A stretch of 39,204 bases of DNA from Planctomycetaceae bacterium (lineage in GTDB: Bacteria > Planctomycetota > Planctomycetia > Pirellulales > Pirellulaceae): the NCBI GenBank assembly GCA_002702965.1, contig PADE01000161.1, positions 18,225-57,428 on the forward strand, given 5' to 3'. The notes under the pieces were generated by a model. The model made no database searches. It was not told where the DNA came from and was given only the letters and a program-made list of their open reading frames with translations. Positions 16,743 through 25,258 of this stretch are shown piece by piece (within the stretch, counting starts at the first letter, position 1; every line of letters begins with the position of its first letter). Both the position numbers and the translations under genes were made by a program.

Positions 16743-17885
16743 ATGAACGAGTTTTCGTTCGACCGCCGACAATGGCTCGCCGGATCGGTTGCGGCGCTCT
16801 GGTTGCCGACGGCCGCCGGCCGCCTGTTGGGCGCGGTGCCGCCGCGCACCACAGGCGGCATCGATTGGTACAACCCGCAACAGTGGGGCGTGGAGGGCAA
16901 GGGGTGGCATCAGACGGCCCGCTATTACGATCGGCTGCCCGGCCGTGCCGAACAGTCGGTGCGTGGGGCGGTCTGGAATCTGAGTCGCCATTCGGCTGGT
17001 ATGCAGGTTCGTTTCCAGACCGATGCCAGCGAGATTCATGCCCGATACGGGCTTTTTTCGCCACGGCTGGCGATGCCGCATATGCCGGCGACGGGCGTCA
17101 GTGGGCTCGATCTCTACGTCCGCGGAGAGGATGGCGCGGAGCGCTGGCTGGCGGTGGCCATGCCGAAGTCGCAGCAGGTGGAACTCAGATTGACTGCGGA
17201 CCTCGACCCTCCGGGTGAGGGCACACAGCGGAGGTATACGCTCTATCTGCCACTCTACAACGGCGTCGATCGTTTGGAGATCGGGGTGCCGACTGGAACG
17301 CGGTTTATGCCCGAGGCTCCGCGTCGAGAAAAACCGCTGGTGTTCTATGGCACCTCGATCATGCACGGTGCGTGTGCCTCTCGACCCGGGATGTCGATTA
17401 CCGGAATTCTGGGGCGCCGGCTCAACCGCCCGGTGATCAATCTTGGATTCTCTGGCAACGGTCGGATGGAATCCGAAGTAGGTGCCTTGCTCACCGAACT
17501 CGACGCGGCGGTCTACGTCGTGGATTGTCTGCCGAACATGCGCGGTGCGGAAGTCCGACAACGCGCGGCGCCGCTCGTCCAGCAATTGCGTCGCGCCCGG
17601 CCAGAGACTCCCATTCTGCTGGTGGAGGATCGGACCTACGGGTACGCGCATTTGCGCAAGGCGTCTCGCCAAAGGCATCGCGCGAGCCGGCTGGCGTTGC
17701 GCGAGGCATTCGAACAGCTCACGGGGGCGGGGATTTCCGGAATCTACTACCTGGCGGGCGAACGGCTGCTCGGCGGGGACGGGGAGGCGACGACCGACGG
17801 GTCGCATCCCAATGATCTTGGCATGGTACGCTACGCCGATGCGTATGAGCCGCTGCTGCGCGAAATCCTGCAGGCCGCCGCTTAA
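16743..17885 (+). CDS. Exported SGNH/GDSL hydrolase with GxDLY N-terminal domain
   Basis: This 380-residue esterase starts at the ATG that follows GAGGAG (16728-16733). A Tat-like leader (DRRQWLAGSVAALWLP) opens the protein. Residues about 45-190 form a beta-rich domain containing GLDLY near 120, the hallmark of the domain found before GDSL_3-type lipases/esterases. The SGNH part follows, with the nucleophile in GTSIMHG (Ser about 204), the GFSGNG block near 235, a Pro-Asn segment DCLPN, and the DGSHPND block (about 352-358) with the catalytic Asp and His. It would remove acyl or acetyl groups from a polysaccharide outside the cytoplasm; the substrate is unknown. It probably heads a cluster with the beta-helix and metallophosphoesterase genes. 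Confidence 0.88.
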   Translation: MNEFSFDRRQWLAGSVAALWLPTAAGRLLGAVPPRTTGGIDWYNPQQWGVEGKGWHQTARYYDRLPGRAEQSVRGAVWNLSRHSAGMQVRFQTDASEIHARYGLFSPRLAMPHMPATGVSGLDLYVRGEDGAERWLAVAMPKSQQVELRLTADLDPPGEGTQRRYTLYLPLYNGVDRLEIGVPTGTRFMPEAPRREKPLVFYGTSIMHGACASRPGMSITGILGRRLNRPVINLGFSGNGRMESEVGALLTELDAAVYVVDCLPNMRGAEVRQRAAPLVQQLRRARPETPILLVEDRTYGYAHLRKASRQRHRASRLALREAFEQLTGAGISGIYYLAGERLLGGDGEATTDGSHPNDLGMVRYADAYEPLLREILQAAA

Positions 17886-17928
17886 GTGTCCACTGGCACC
17901 GTTCTAGAAAACAGCAGGGAGAAGGCCG

Positions 17929-20385
17929 ATGCGATGTGAAACGTACCACGTCGGCTTGCTGTGGCCGGCAATGACGGGCGGTGTCGGCAGGCTATTCGCG
18001 ATCGCCGTATTACAGATGGTTCCGCTCCTGAATGCGGCGGATTACTGGGTTGCGGTGGGTGGCGATGATCGTCACGACGGACAATCGCCGGAACAGGCGT
18101 GGGCGTCGCCCTCTCGAGGCCAGCCAACCCGAATCAGGGAGCCGTACCAGTCGGGACAGCGGACCTTGGCGGTTGATTCTACCGACGGGTTTCTCGATGT
18201 TGGGACGGTGATCGTCAACGGCCAGAGCCGTGCTTACGACCGCAAAACCAAGGGCACCATCCAACTCAATCGGCCCTTTGGATTCGATGCGACGATTGGT
18301 ACGCGCGTGTTGGATGGCACCGTTCTCGACGGGCGTTCTTTTGCTCCCGGGGACGTGATTCACCTGGTGGGCGGCGCATTTGTCGATCGTTCACTGCGGG
18401 TCGAACAATCGGGACGAGTTGGGCACCCAGTCACCTATCGCTGCGCCCCGGGGCAACGGGCGGTCCTGCTCCCGGAACGATTTGATCAAGCGGGGATTCG
18501 TGTCGGGTTTTCCGGCGGTCCGCGCACCGAACACGTCGCTCTGGTTGGATTGGCAGTGCGTAACCGCCACGACGGGAACCACGGGGCGCCTGGAATCGAC
18601 CTGGTCGGTACCAGCCACGTGGAAGTCCGCGATTGCGACATTGAAATCTCAGGACGTGACATCAACGGCGACAATAACGCCATCCGACTGGTGGACGCCG
18701 AGCGTGTTCGCCTGCAAGGCTGTCGTCTCCGCAGTCAATACGCCAACGGCGTGGCGGCCTGGGGAACGCGAGAAGTGGAAATCGAACGTACGCTTGTCTA
18801 CGAGTCGTTTCAGGGTATTGTCGCCGGCGGTGGACGTTACCGGAGTGACTTGACGATCCGCAACTGCACGGTCTACGCGACCAACCAGCACGGCGGGATC
18901 AATGCCGAAGCTCCCAGCCGCGTGACCGTGGACGATTCGCTGATTGTTCAGATTCCCTCACTCACCGAAGCGGCGCTAGCGGGCACCGGCTCCGGGGACC
19001 ACAATTGCCTTTGGCACACGGCCCGTCGATACGACGACGAGTGGAATGCCACCGGCTCGCCTGGCGCAGGCGAGCACGATCTTTACAAGGATCCCCAGTT
19101 TCTTTCGCTCGATCCCCGCAGTCCGCGATTCTTGCGGTTCACAACGGATTCCCCGGCCGCGACGGCCGGCCGCGGGGGCGCGCATGTCGGTGCCTTTGCG
19201 CCCGTCACGGCGCGGAGTTTGCCTTCAGCGCCACAGGTCGATGTCGTCGACTTTGGTGCGCGCGGTGACGGCGTCCAAGACGATACGGAAGCCGTCTTGA
19301 AGGCGCTGGCGGCGGTTGCACCGGGCGGCACGCTTCTGTTCCCACCGACCGATCATCACTACCTGATCGGCCGGACGATTGAATTGGACCGCAGCGACCT
19401 GCGCGTGGCCGGCGCAGGGGCCACGTTGAAACTGCAGCCAGGTGTGGGGCGAATCCATCTGATTGCGATTGGTGGCGCTGGTCCCACCCGATCGATTGTC
19501 GAGAATGTGGTTGTCGAGGGTTTGACATTGGATGCCAATTACCATTCCCAACCCCAACAGCGCGCCGGGGGCATTCCTCGTGGTATCTGGGTTGAGCATG
19601 CGCATCGGGTCAAGATCAAGGATGTGACGATTCGCGACTGTTTTTGCGGGTTGAGTTTCTCCCGTCATACCCGTTCCGCGTCCGCGATCAATGTGACAGT
19701 GACCGACTGGGATCACGATGCGTTCGGCGCATCGGGTTGGGGTGGCAACGGGAGCTGCACGGATATTCGTTTTGCCGGCTGTCGGGCAATCGACACCAGC
19801 CGCTGCGTGAAAGCCTGGGAGATCGAGGAAGGGGCCCAGCGGGTCGAGTTACAGGATTGTCTGATCGAGAATATTGGCGGAACGGGAACCGGTTTTTACG
19901 TACGCCACCACGAGTACCGTTGTCCATTGCTGGTGGATGATGTCCGTTTTCAGCGCTGCCGCGTACGCAATATCACGGGGGCCGGGTTCTTGATCACAAC
20001 GGTACCGGGCCCCACCATCCGCCCTCAGATTCGCACCCGCAACGTACGGCTCATTGACTGTGTTTCGGACGCTCCGGTGACGATTGCCTGCGGGGTGGAA
20101 TCGGTCCTACTCGAGGGTTGCCAATTTTCCGCAGCCACCGGAATCGGTTGCGAAGGGCGCAATGCCCGGCCGGCCGAGCGAGGGCCAAAGTGGCCCGTCC
20201 GATCGGTGACAATTACCGGGGGGACATTCGGGAAGTTGATCATCAATGCGCAGGCGGGAAATCCCTCCGGGCGCCTCGATGACCCGGCGATCCCGAACTA
20301 TGTGCCACGCATTCGACTTCGCCGCCTGCAACGCGATACACCGATTGAAGTCTCAGGTAAGGCTGCGGAGTTGGTCCGAGATTGA
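17929..20385 (+). CDS. Exported double right-handed beta-helix protein (pectate-lyase-3-like C-terminal half)
   Basis: This 818-residue protein has a hydrophobic N-terminal signal ending near LLNAADY. Residues about 35-410 begin with DYWVAVGGDDRHDGQ and form a parallel beta-helix of the kind found in planctomycete polysaccharide-active proteins (repeats such as HVEVRDCDIEI, RVRLQGCRL, DLTIRNCTVY). Residues about 430-818 begin with VDVVDFGARGDGVQDDTEAV, the typical opening of the pectate-lyase-3/GH28-like superfamily, and form a second helix. One polypeptide therefore joins two helices. It probably binds or cleaves an acidic polysaccharide; catalytic residues were not identified. AGGGAGAAGG at 17916-17925 supports the ATG at 17929. 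It lies 43 bases after the esterase gene. Confidence 0.8.
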   Translation: MRCETYHVGLLWPAMTGGVGRLFAIAVLQMVPLLNAADYWVAVGGDDRHDGQSPEQAWASPSRGQPTRIREPYQSGQRTLAVDSTDGFLDVGTVIVNGQSRAYDRKTKGTIQLNRPFGFDATIGTRVLDGTVLDGRSFAPGDVIHLVGGAFVDRSLRVEQSGRVGHPVTYRCAPGQRAVLLPERFDQAGIRVGFSGGPRTEHVALVGLAVRNRHDGNHGAPGIDLVGTSHVEVRDCDIEISGRDINGDNNAIRLVDAERVRLQGCRLRSQYANGVAAWGTREVEIERTLVYESFQGIVAGGGRYRSDLTIRNCTVYATNQHGGINAEAPSRVTVDDSLIVQIPSLTEAALAGTGSGDHNCLWHTARRYDDEWNATGSPGAGEHDLYKDPQFLSLDPRSPRFLRFTTDSPAATAGRGGAHVGAFAPVTARSLPSAPQVDVVDFGARGDGVQDDTEAVLKALAAVAPGGTLLFPPTDHHYLIGRTIELDRSDLRVAGAGATLKLQPGVGRIHLIAIGGAGPTRSIVENVVVEGLTLDANYHSQPQQRAGGIPRGIWVEHAHRVKIKDVTIRDCFCGLSFSRHTRSASAINVTVTDWDHDAFGASGWGGNGSCTDIRFAGCRAIDTSRCVKAWEIEEGAQRVELQDCLIENIGGTGTGFYVRHHEYRCPLLVDDVRFQRCRVRNITGAGFLITTVPGPTIRPQIRTRNVRLIDCVSDAPVTIACGVESVLLEGCQFSAATGIGCEGRNARPAERGPKWPVRSVTITGGTFGKLIINAQAGNPSGRLDDPAIPNYVPRIRLRRLQRDTPIEVSGKAAELVRD

Positions 20386-20473
20386 TTCCCAGTGGACTGC
20401 GCAGCGTGGCCGTTGCGGGCAGCGGTTCGCGGGCATTCTGATTCAGGGTTTTAACGAGGAGGGGAACCGAGTG

Positions 20474-21376
20474 ATGTCGAATGGGACTACGCTTCTGCGC
20501 CGCCGCGCGTTCCTGTACCGTGGTGGGTTGTGTCTGCTGACGGGTACCGCGCCCTGGCAACGGGCGGCCCGTTTGATGGCCGAAGACACGGTGACCCCGC
20601 GCCTGCGACTGGGGTTGATCACCGACTTGCACTACGCCGACAAGGCGCCCTCTGGATCGCGGCATTACCGGCAGACGATTGACAAATTGACCGAAGCGGC
20701 CGGGCGGTTCGCCGTCGACAAACCACAGTTTGTGGTCGAACTCGGGGACCTGATCGATGCCGCGGACTCGGTTGCGGTGGAGCAGCGTTATCTCAAACGG
20801 ATCCAACGCGAGTTTTCGCAGCTCGCGTGTCCACGGCATTGCGTGCTGGGAAACCACTGTGTCGATACGCTCACCAAGCGGGAATTTCTGGACGGAGTTT
20901 CACAGCCCAAGTCGTTTTACGCGTTCGACGCGGCGGGCTACCACTTCATCGTTTTGGATGCCTGCTTCCGCAGTGATGGTCGGCCGTATCAGCGCAGAAA
21001 TTTTGACTGGACCGATCCGAATATTCCGCCACACGAAGTCGAGTGGTTGCAGGCGGACCTGGCGGCCACGGGGCACAAGACGATCGTGTTTGCACACCAG
21101 CGGCTCGATCCGGCGGGCAACCACTCCGTCAAGAACGCCGCTCAAGTGCGCCGTGTGCTGGAAGCATCGGGCAAGGTGCTGGCGGTGTTTCAGGGGCACA
21201 GCCATGAGAACCACCACGCCTTGATCAACGGAATTCACTACTGCACGCTGGTCGGCATGGTCGAAGGTTCGGGCCAGAAAAACAATGGCTATGCGACGGT
21301 CGATCTGCACGCCGGGGATGTCATCCGTCTGACCGGCTACCGTCGGCAACAGAACTATCGCTGGGCTGCCGATTGA
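20474..21376 (+). CDS. Exported calcineurin-like metallophosphoesterase
   Basis: This 300-residue protein contains all the metallophosphoesterase motifs: DLH (about 50-52), GDLID near 90, GNHC near 125, a lone AHQ histidine, and GHSHENHH near 240. The usual GNHD/E is GNHC here, so the residue after the catalytic His differs from the common form. An RRRAFLYRGG segment followed by a hydrophobic stretch suggests Tat export. GAGGAGGGG at 20456-20464 serves either the ATG at 20474 or the GTG one codon earlier. It probably hydrolyses a phosphoester outside the cytoplasm; the substrate is unknown. It lies 88 bases after the beta-helix gene on the same strand. Confidence 0.87.
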   Translation: MSNGTTLLRRRAFLYRGGLCLLTGTAPWQRAARLMAEDTVTPRLRLGLITDLHYADKAPSGSRHYRQTIDKLTEAAGRFAVDKPQFVVELGDLIDAADSVAVEQRYLKRIQREFSQLACPRHCVLGNHCVDTLTKREFLDGVSQPKSFYAFDAAGYHFIVLDACFRSDGRPYQRRNFDWTDPNIPPHEVEWLQADLAATGHKTIVFAHQRLDPAGNHSVKNAAQVRRVLEASGKVLAVFQGHSHENHHALINGIHYCTLVGMVEGSGQKNNGYATVDLHAGDVIRLTGYRRQQNYRWAAD

Positions 21377-21404
21377 GGATCAGAGCGACGCCGCACAGTG
21401 AGCT

Positions 21405-22457
21405 TCAGCGGGTTTCGAGCGTAATCGTCCGAAACACGAGGTAGGCGACGCCGCCCGGTGCACGGGGAGTGGCCTGCAGCCGGACGGTCTGTTTGCCGAG
21501 TGGGCGAGCGAAGGGGATGGTCCGCGTCTGTCCCGATACCAGCTCGGTGAACGGGACCGCGATCCGCTGCGCGCCAACGGTCAGCACCAGGTCACCGACT
21601 CCGGCCAGTCCCAACACCTCGAGATGGGCGACCGTGGCGTCTGCAGGAGGTGTCACCAGGTCGACCGTCAGTGCTCCGTAGTCGCGGTCGGCTCGATTGC
21701 ATCCGACAAAATTGGGTTGATGGAGCGGGCGGTAGACGACGCGCCCTCCCTTCCGCTCGGCGGGCTCCAGGTGAATCGTCCCCCGCCGACCACGAAGAAT
21801 GTCGACTCGGGGGTCGTCGAGGTACTCCAGCGGATCGAGGCCACTCGCTTTCCATTGCTGATACCAGAGATCCGACTGGTTGGTGATCGCCCAGGCGCGA
21901 CTCCGGCGGTCGGCCCGCAACGCAGCGATGTCGGCCAGGTCGTCAAGGGCGCCGTCCGGCCGGCGGAAGTAGCTACCCCAAGTAATGTCGAACAGCCGCC
22001 AGCGGTCCCCGTAAAACACCTCGACACAGATGTGGCTGTGGTTTGTTTCCGGCTGCGCACCTCGAAAATAGAATTCGACCGGTCGTGCCCGCAGATCCAG
22101 GCGGCGGGCGATTTCCAGAAAAGCCGCCACGTGGTTGCCACAGATTCCAGCATTCAGCCGCAGGCATTCTTCTACGCTGCTCGGTAATTTCTGTTTGGTG
22201 GCGCTGAGCACCGAGTAGTTCAGCGAACTCAAACGCGATTGCACGAAGTTGGCGGTCGCCAGGCTGGAAAAAAACTCGGCGGCGACCGAGCGATTGCCGC
22301 GCGCCAGATGGTCGGCCTGGCGGCGGACCTGCGCGACGGCGCGGTCGGTGAATGGAGTGGGCGGGGGATCCGCGGCGTGATTCGTGATCGCCGCGAGCCA
22401 GCAGCTCAGCGCGACAGCCTGCGCCCCGAAACGGGGGAGAAAAACACAGCTTGGCAT
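21405..22457 (-). CDS. Exported transglutaminase-like cysteine-protease-fold protein
   Basis: This 350-residue protein has a signal peptide ending near NHAADPP. The transglutaminase-like triad is visible: Cys106 in NAGICGNHVAAFLEIAR, His in NHSHICVEVFY, and Asp in WRLFDITWG. Such bacterial proteins are usually proteases or protein/peptide-crosslinking enzymes rather than true transglutaminases. The C-terminal 120 residues are beta-rich and could be a carbohydrate- or protein-binding module. The ATG at 22457 has GGAG nine bases upstream; a GTG at 22478 is an alternative. It is convergent with the metallophosphoesterase gene (28-base gap) and divergent from the deacetylase operon. Confidence 0.85.
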   Translation of the reverse strand: MPSCVFLPRFGAQAVALSCWLAAITNHAADPPPTPFTDRAVAQVRRQADHLARGNRSVAAEFFSSLATANFVQSRLSSLNYSVLSATKQKLPSSVEECLRLNAGICGNHVAAFLEIARRLDLRARPVEFYFRGAQPETNHSHICVEVFYGDRWRLFDITWGSYFRRPDGALDDLADIAALRADRRSRAWAITNQSDLWYQQWKASGLDPLEYLDDPRVDILRGRRGTIHLEPAERKGGRVVYRPLHQPNFVGCNRADRDYGALTVDLVTPPADATVAHLEVLGLAGVGDLVLTVGAQRIAVPFTELVSGQTRTIPFARPLGKQTVRLQATPRAPGGVAYLVFRTITLETR

Positions 22458-22490
22458 CCGAGGGAACTCCGAAAACACTCCCAGATAGGT

Positions 22491-22496
22491 TATTAT
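22491..22496 (+). promoter_or_regulatory. Candidate -10 element TATTAT before the deacetylase operon
   Basis: TATTAT lies 63 bases before the deacetylase start in the short divergent region shared with the transglutaminase-like gene. It is one of the few AT-rich hexamers in this GC-rich stretch. No convincing -35 is visible. Confidence 0.25.
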
Positions 22497-22559
22497 GCGA
22501 CCCCGTCAGCGACACGTCGCGCGAGGCTTTGAATCACCACAGAATAGCGGGAATGACTG

Positions 22560-23576
22560 ATGCGCCCAAACGACAATCGGCTTTTCCATACACGACGAGG
22601 GTTTTTGGCGACCGCGGCGGCGGCCGGAGGGTGCCTCGCGGCGAGGCCGTTGCCCGCTGCCGAGAAACCGTCCGAGAAGGCCCAGATTTGTCTCACGCTC
22701 GATCTCGAGATGAGTCGGCATTATCCACAGCGCGGCATATTTGAGTGGGATTTCCAGAAAGGGAATCTCGATGATGCGACCAAACGTTATGCGGTCAAAG
22801 CGGGAGAGCTGGTCCGTGATCGAGGTGGAATCATCCACTATTTTTGTGTGGCGCGTGTGCTCGAGCAGCCCGACGTGGCCTGGCTCAAACAACTCGCGAA
22901 GACGGGCCACCCGATTGGCAACCACACCTACGACCATGTGAATGTCAAAGCGACGACGGTGCCGTCCGTACAGTTTCGCTTTAAGCGCGCCCCCTGGCTG
23001 GCAGGGGGCCGCAAGCCCCCGCAATTGATTCGCGACAACATTCAGTTGGCGGACGCGGCGCTGTCGATGCGAGCCGGTATCCAGAGCCGCGGTTTTCGGA
23101 CCCCGGGTGGTTTTCACTCCGGTTTGGACGAACGTCCGGATCTCCAGAAGATGCTCCAGGAGTTGGGCTTTACGTGGATCAGTTCCAAGTATCCACGGCA
23201 TCTGGCGGGTAAACCGTTCGAGAAACCGACCCCCGACATACTCGCCTCGGTGGTCGCGGCCCAAGCGCAAGCCCAGCCCTACGTCTACCCCGGCGGCCTG
23301 GTCGAAATTCCGATGAGTCCGGTGAGCGACGTGCATGCGTTCCGGTCCACCCGCTGGAAGTTGGACTGGTTCTTGGAAGCCATTCGCGGCGCGGTTGAGT
23401 GGGCGATCGAGCACAGGGCGGTCTTTGATTTTCTGGCCCACCCCTCCTGTCTGGGCATCGAGGATCCCGCCCTGGAGACGATGCAGATGATCTGTGAGCT
23501 CGTCAAGCAAAACGCGGATCGAGCGGAAATTGTCAGCCTCGATGCGGTGGCTAAGCGCGTACTGGCACAAAAATAG
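22560..23576 (+). CDS. Tat-exported polysaccharide deacetylase (NodB-like)
   Basis: This 338-residue protein begins with a Tat leader (HTRRGFLATAAAAGG). The NodB/chitin-deacetylase fold is supported by LTLDLE (44-49) in the place of the usual TFDDG, by GNHTYDH (about 120-126) carrying the two metal histidines, and by RTPGG near 180. The first motif has Asp-x-Glu, as in some amidase-like deacetylases, instead of Asp-Asp. It should hydrolyse an N- or O-acyl group (amide or ester) on an extracellular substrate. The ATG at 22560 is preceded by a GCGGGAA patch. It opens a four-gene plus-strand run with a dimethylformamidase-like protein, an ACS transporter and an amidohydrolase. Confidence 0.88.
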   Translation: MRPNDNRLFHTRRGFLATAAAAGGCLAARPLPAAEKPSEKAQICLTLDLEMSRHYPQRGIFEWDFQKGNLDDATKRYAVKAGELVRDRGGIIHYFCVARVLEQPDVAWLKQLAKTGHPIGNHTYDHVNVKATTVPSVQFRFKRAPWLAGGRKPPQLIRDNIQLADAALSMRAGIQSRGFRTPGGFHSGLDERPDLQKMLQELGFTWISSKYPRHLAGKPFEKPTPDILASVVAAQAQAQPYVYPGGLVEIPMSPVSDVHAFRSTRWKLDWFLEAIRGAVEWAIEHRAVFDFLAHPSCLGIEDPALETMQMICELVKQNADRAEIVSLDAVAKRVLAQK

Positions 23577-23612
23577 TTCGATCGCATGGGCCGGAAATGA
23601 CGGAGGGGAACC

Positions 23613-23654
23613 ATGATTGCTACCCTGTTCGAGATCGGCAGTGGAGACTCGTAA
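23613..23654 (+). other. 13-residue leader ORF behind a strong Shine-Dalgarno
   Basis: GGAGGGG at 23602-23608 stands in front of an ATG at 23613. That ATG opens a 13-codon reading frame (MIATLFEIGSGDS) ended by TAA at 23652-23654, 20 bases before the ATG of the dimethylformamidase-like gene. The Shine-Dalgarno is better than that of the main gene. It may be a leader peptide that couples translation, or the trace of an old start in another frame. Confidence 0.3.
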
Positions 23655-23674
23655 GAAATAAAGGTGCTGGACGC

Positions 23675-25216
23675 ATGCTGGTCGGTTATGTCAGTGACGA
23701 GGATTACGTGGCGATCCCCGACTGTCTGGTCCACGTCCAACAAGACGACGTGGTCTGCGATGTCCGATCGAGTGCCAACGGTGCGATCTATGCGGACGTG
23801 ACAGCTGGCCGTTACCGGATCACGTTGGCGAGTCGGGGGCACAGTTCGAAGTCGGTCGAGGTCGATGTCGGCGGAGAGCCGGTTCAGTTTCGCTTGCCGA
23901 CCGATCGGATGTACGGTCTGATGTGGCCCAAATGGAGCCGCAGTGGCGAGGTGTCTGAGTACTGTGTCCACAGTACCGAGGCATTCCGACTGGATCTTTG
24001 GCGTTACGGTTGGGAGAAGGAATGGGTCCGCAGCTACGGCTGGTGCGACGAGCACGGACCGCGCGCCATGACCCAGATTCTCCCGGATGGCGATTTCACA
24101 CAGACCGGCGTGAAGTGGAACCGCACCGGATACACGCTGGAATTTCAGAAACACGGGCTTGTCACGCCACAGCGCAGCGGGCTCTATTTTCTCCACGCCC
24201 AGAAACGTAGCGGCGAGACCTGCGTCTTTCCCTGGATCGTTTCGCCTGCCGAGCCGCAGGCGCAGGTCGCGGTGCTGTCATCGACCCTGACCTGGAATGC
24301 TTACAACCGGTTCGGCGGTCGCAGCAATTATTTCAGTCAGGATGCGCTTCCCGAGACGCCCGTCGTCAACGCCCGTCAGGACCTGGGGCGTTACCTGAGG
24401 CCAGACGAGTGGCCGTTTGGTGAACACGGCGCCCCGCTCTCTTTCCAACGCCCCGAACCGGACAGCCAGGTTCCTGTGGAAGACCGGATCACCGATCCGA
24501 TCGCGGGTCGGATGGGTTCGGCGCTGGCGCCAGGCGAATGGCGGCTGTTGGGATGGCTGGAACGCGAGGAGTTTGCCTACGACCTCTATTCGGAGACCGA
24601 ATTGCACTTTGACCGGATCGATCTGGATCGCTACCGCGTGCTGGTGTTGAACAACCATCCCGAGTACTGGACCGCCCCGATGTACCGGCGGGTCAAGGAG
24701 TGGGTCTACGACCGCGGCGGCAAGTTGGTCTATCTGGGTGGCTGTGGTCTGTACGCCGAGGCGGAACTTCCCGACGAGGCGACGATGCTCTGTCGTCAGG
24801 AGGGCGCGCACGATCAACGTGGAGAGTCTGAAGCTCAGCTGCTGGGGGTTGCATATTCACACGGTGGTTTTCAGACCGGTGCCCCCTACCGGGTGCTGGC
24901 CGGCGACCATTGGGTGTTCGCCGGCACCGGTCTGGCTGCGGGGGACCTGTTTGGCCATCGAAGCCTGCACGAGCGCTGTCCGGGTGGCGCCTCGGCGCAC
25001 GAATTGGACAAAATCAGCCCGCATTCACCCCCCGGAGTCTGCCACCTGGCCAAGGGAGAGAACCCCGATCAGAGCGGCGCCGACATGGTCTGCTTCGAGA
25101 CGCCCAGCGGTGGGGCCGTGTTCGCCGCGGGGTCAATGTGCTGGACACTCTCTCTGCCGATCGACGACGGGGTTTCCGCGGTGACCCGCAACGTGCTGCG
25201 GACGTTTCTCGGTTGA
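23675..25216 (+). CDS. N,N-dimethylformamidase large-subunit-like protein
   Basis: This 513-residue protein resembles the C-terminal part of the N,N-dimethylformamidase beta subunit, an iron enzyme that hydrolyses dimethylformamide to dimethylamine and formate. Marker stretches are TLTWNAYNRFGGRSNYF (Tyr near 210), YDLYSETELHFD, and NNHPEYWTAPMYRRVKEWV (Glu near 330). The Tyr-Glu spacing of about 120 agrees with what I recall of the iron ligands of the characterised enzyme; that is inference. The first 100 residues are a beta-rich domain. There is no signal peptide, so it is probably cytoplasmic. The frame is open from 23597, but MLVGYVSDE at 23675 is the better start. Its natural substrate is unlikely to be dimethylformamide. 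Confidence 0.78.
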   Translation: MLVGYVSDEDYVAIPDCLVHVQQDDVVCDVRSSANGAIYADVTAGRYRITLASRGHSSKSVEVDVGGEPVQFRLPTDRMYGLMWPKWSRSGEVSEYCVHSTEAFRLDLWRYGWEKEWVRSYGWCDEHGPRAMTQILPDGDFTQTGVKWNRTGYTLEFQKHGLVTPQRSGLYFLHAQKRSGETCVFPWIVSPAEPQAQVAVLSSTLTWNAYNRFGGRSNYFSQDALPETPVVNARQDLGRYLRPDEWPFGEHGAPLSFQRPEPDSQVPVEDRITDPIAGRMGSALAPGEWRLLGWLEREEFAYDLYSETELHFDRIDLDRYRVLVLNNHPEYWTAPMYRRVKEWVYDRGGKLVYLGGCGLYAEAELPDEATMLCRQEGAHDQRGESEAQLLGVAYSHGGFQTGAPYRVLAGDHWVFAGTGLAAGDLFGHRSLHERCPGGASAHELDKISPHSPPGVCHLAKGENPDQSGADMVCFETPSGGAVFAAGSMCWTLSLPIDDGVSAVTRNVLRTFLG

Positions 25217-25258
25217 CCAGGGAGTCCGCGCGCTGCGGTACAGATAAGGGGATTCCTG

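Noticed and set aside
22506-23570. 354-codon open frame on the minus strand opposite the polysaccharide deacetylase
   Set aside because: It lies fully antisense to a gene with clear NodB motifs. Its translation is rich in Arg, His and Gln without recognisable motifs, as expected of a shadow frame in GC-rich DNA.
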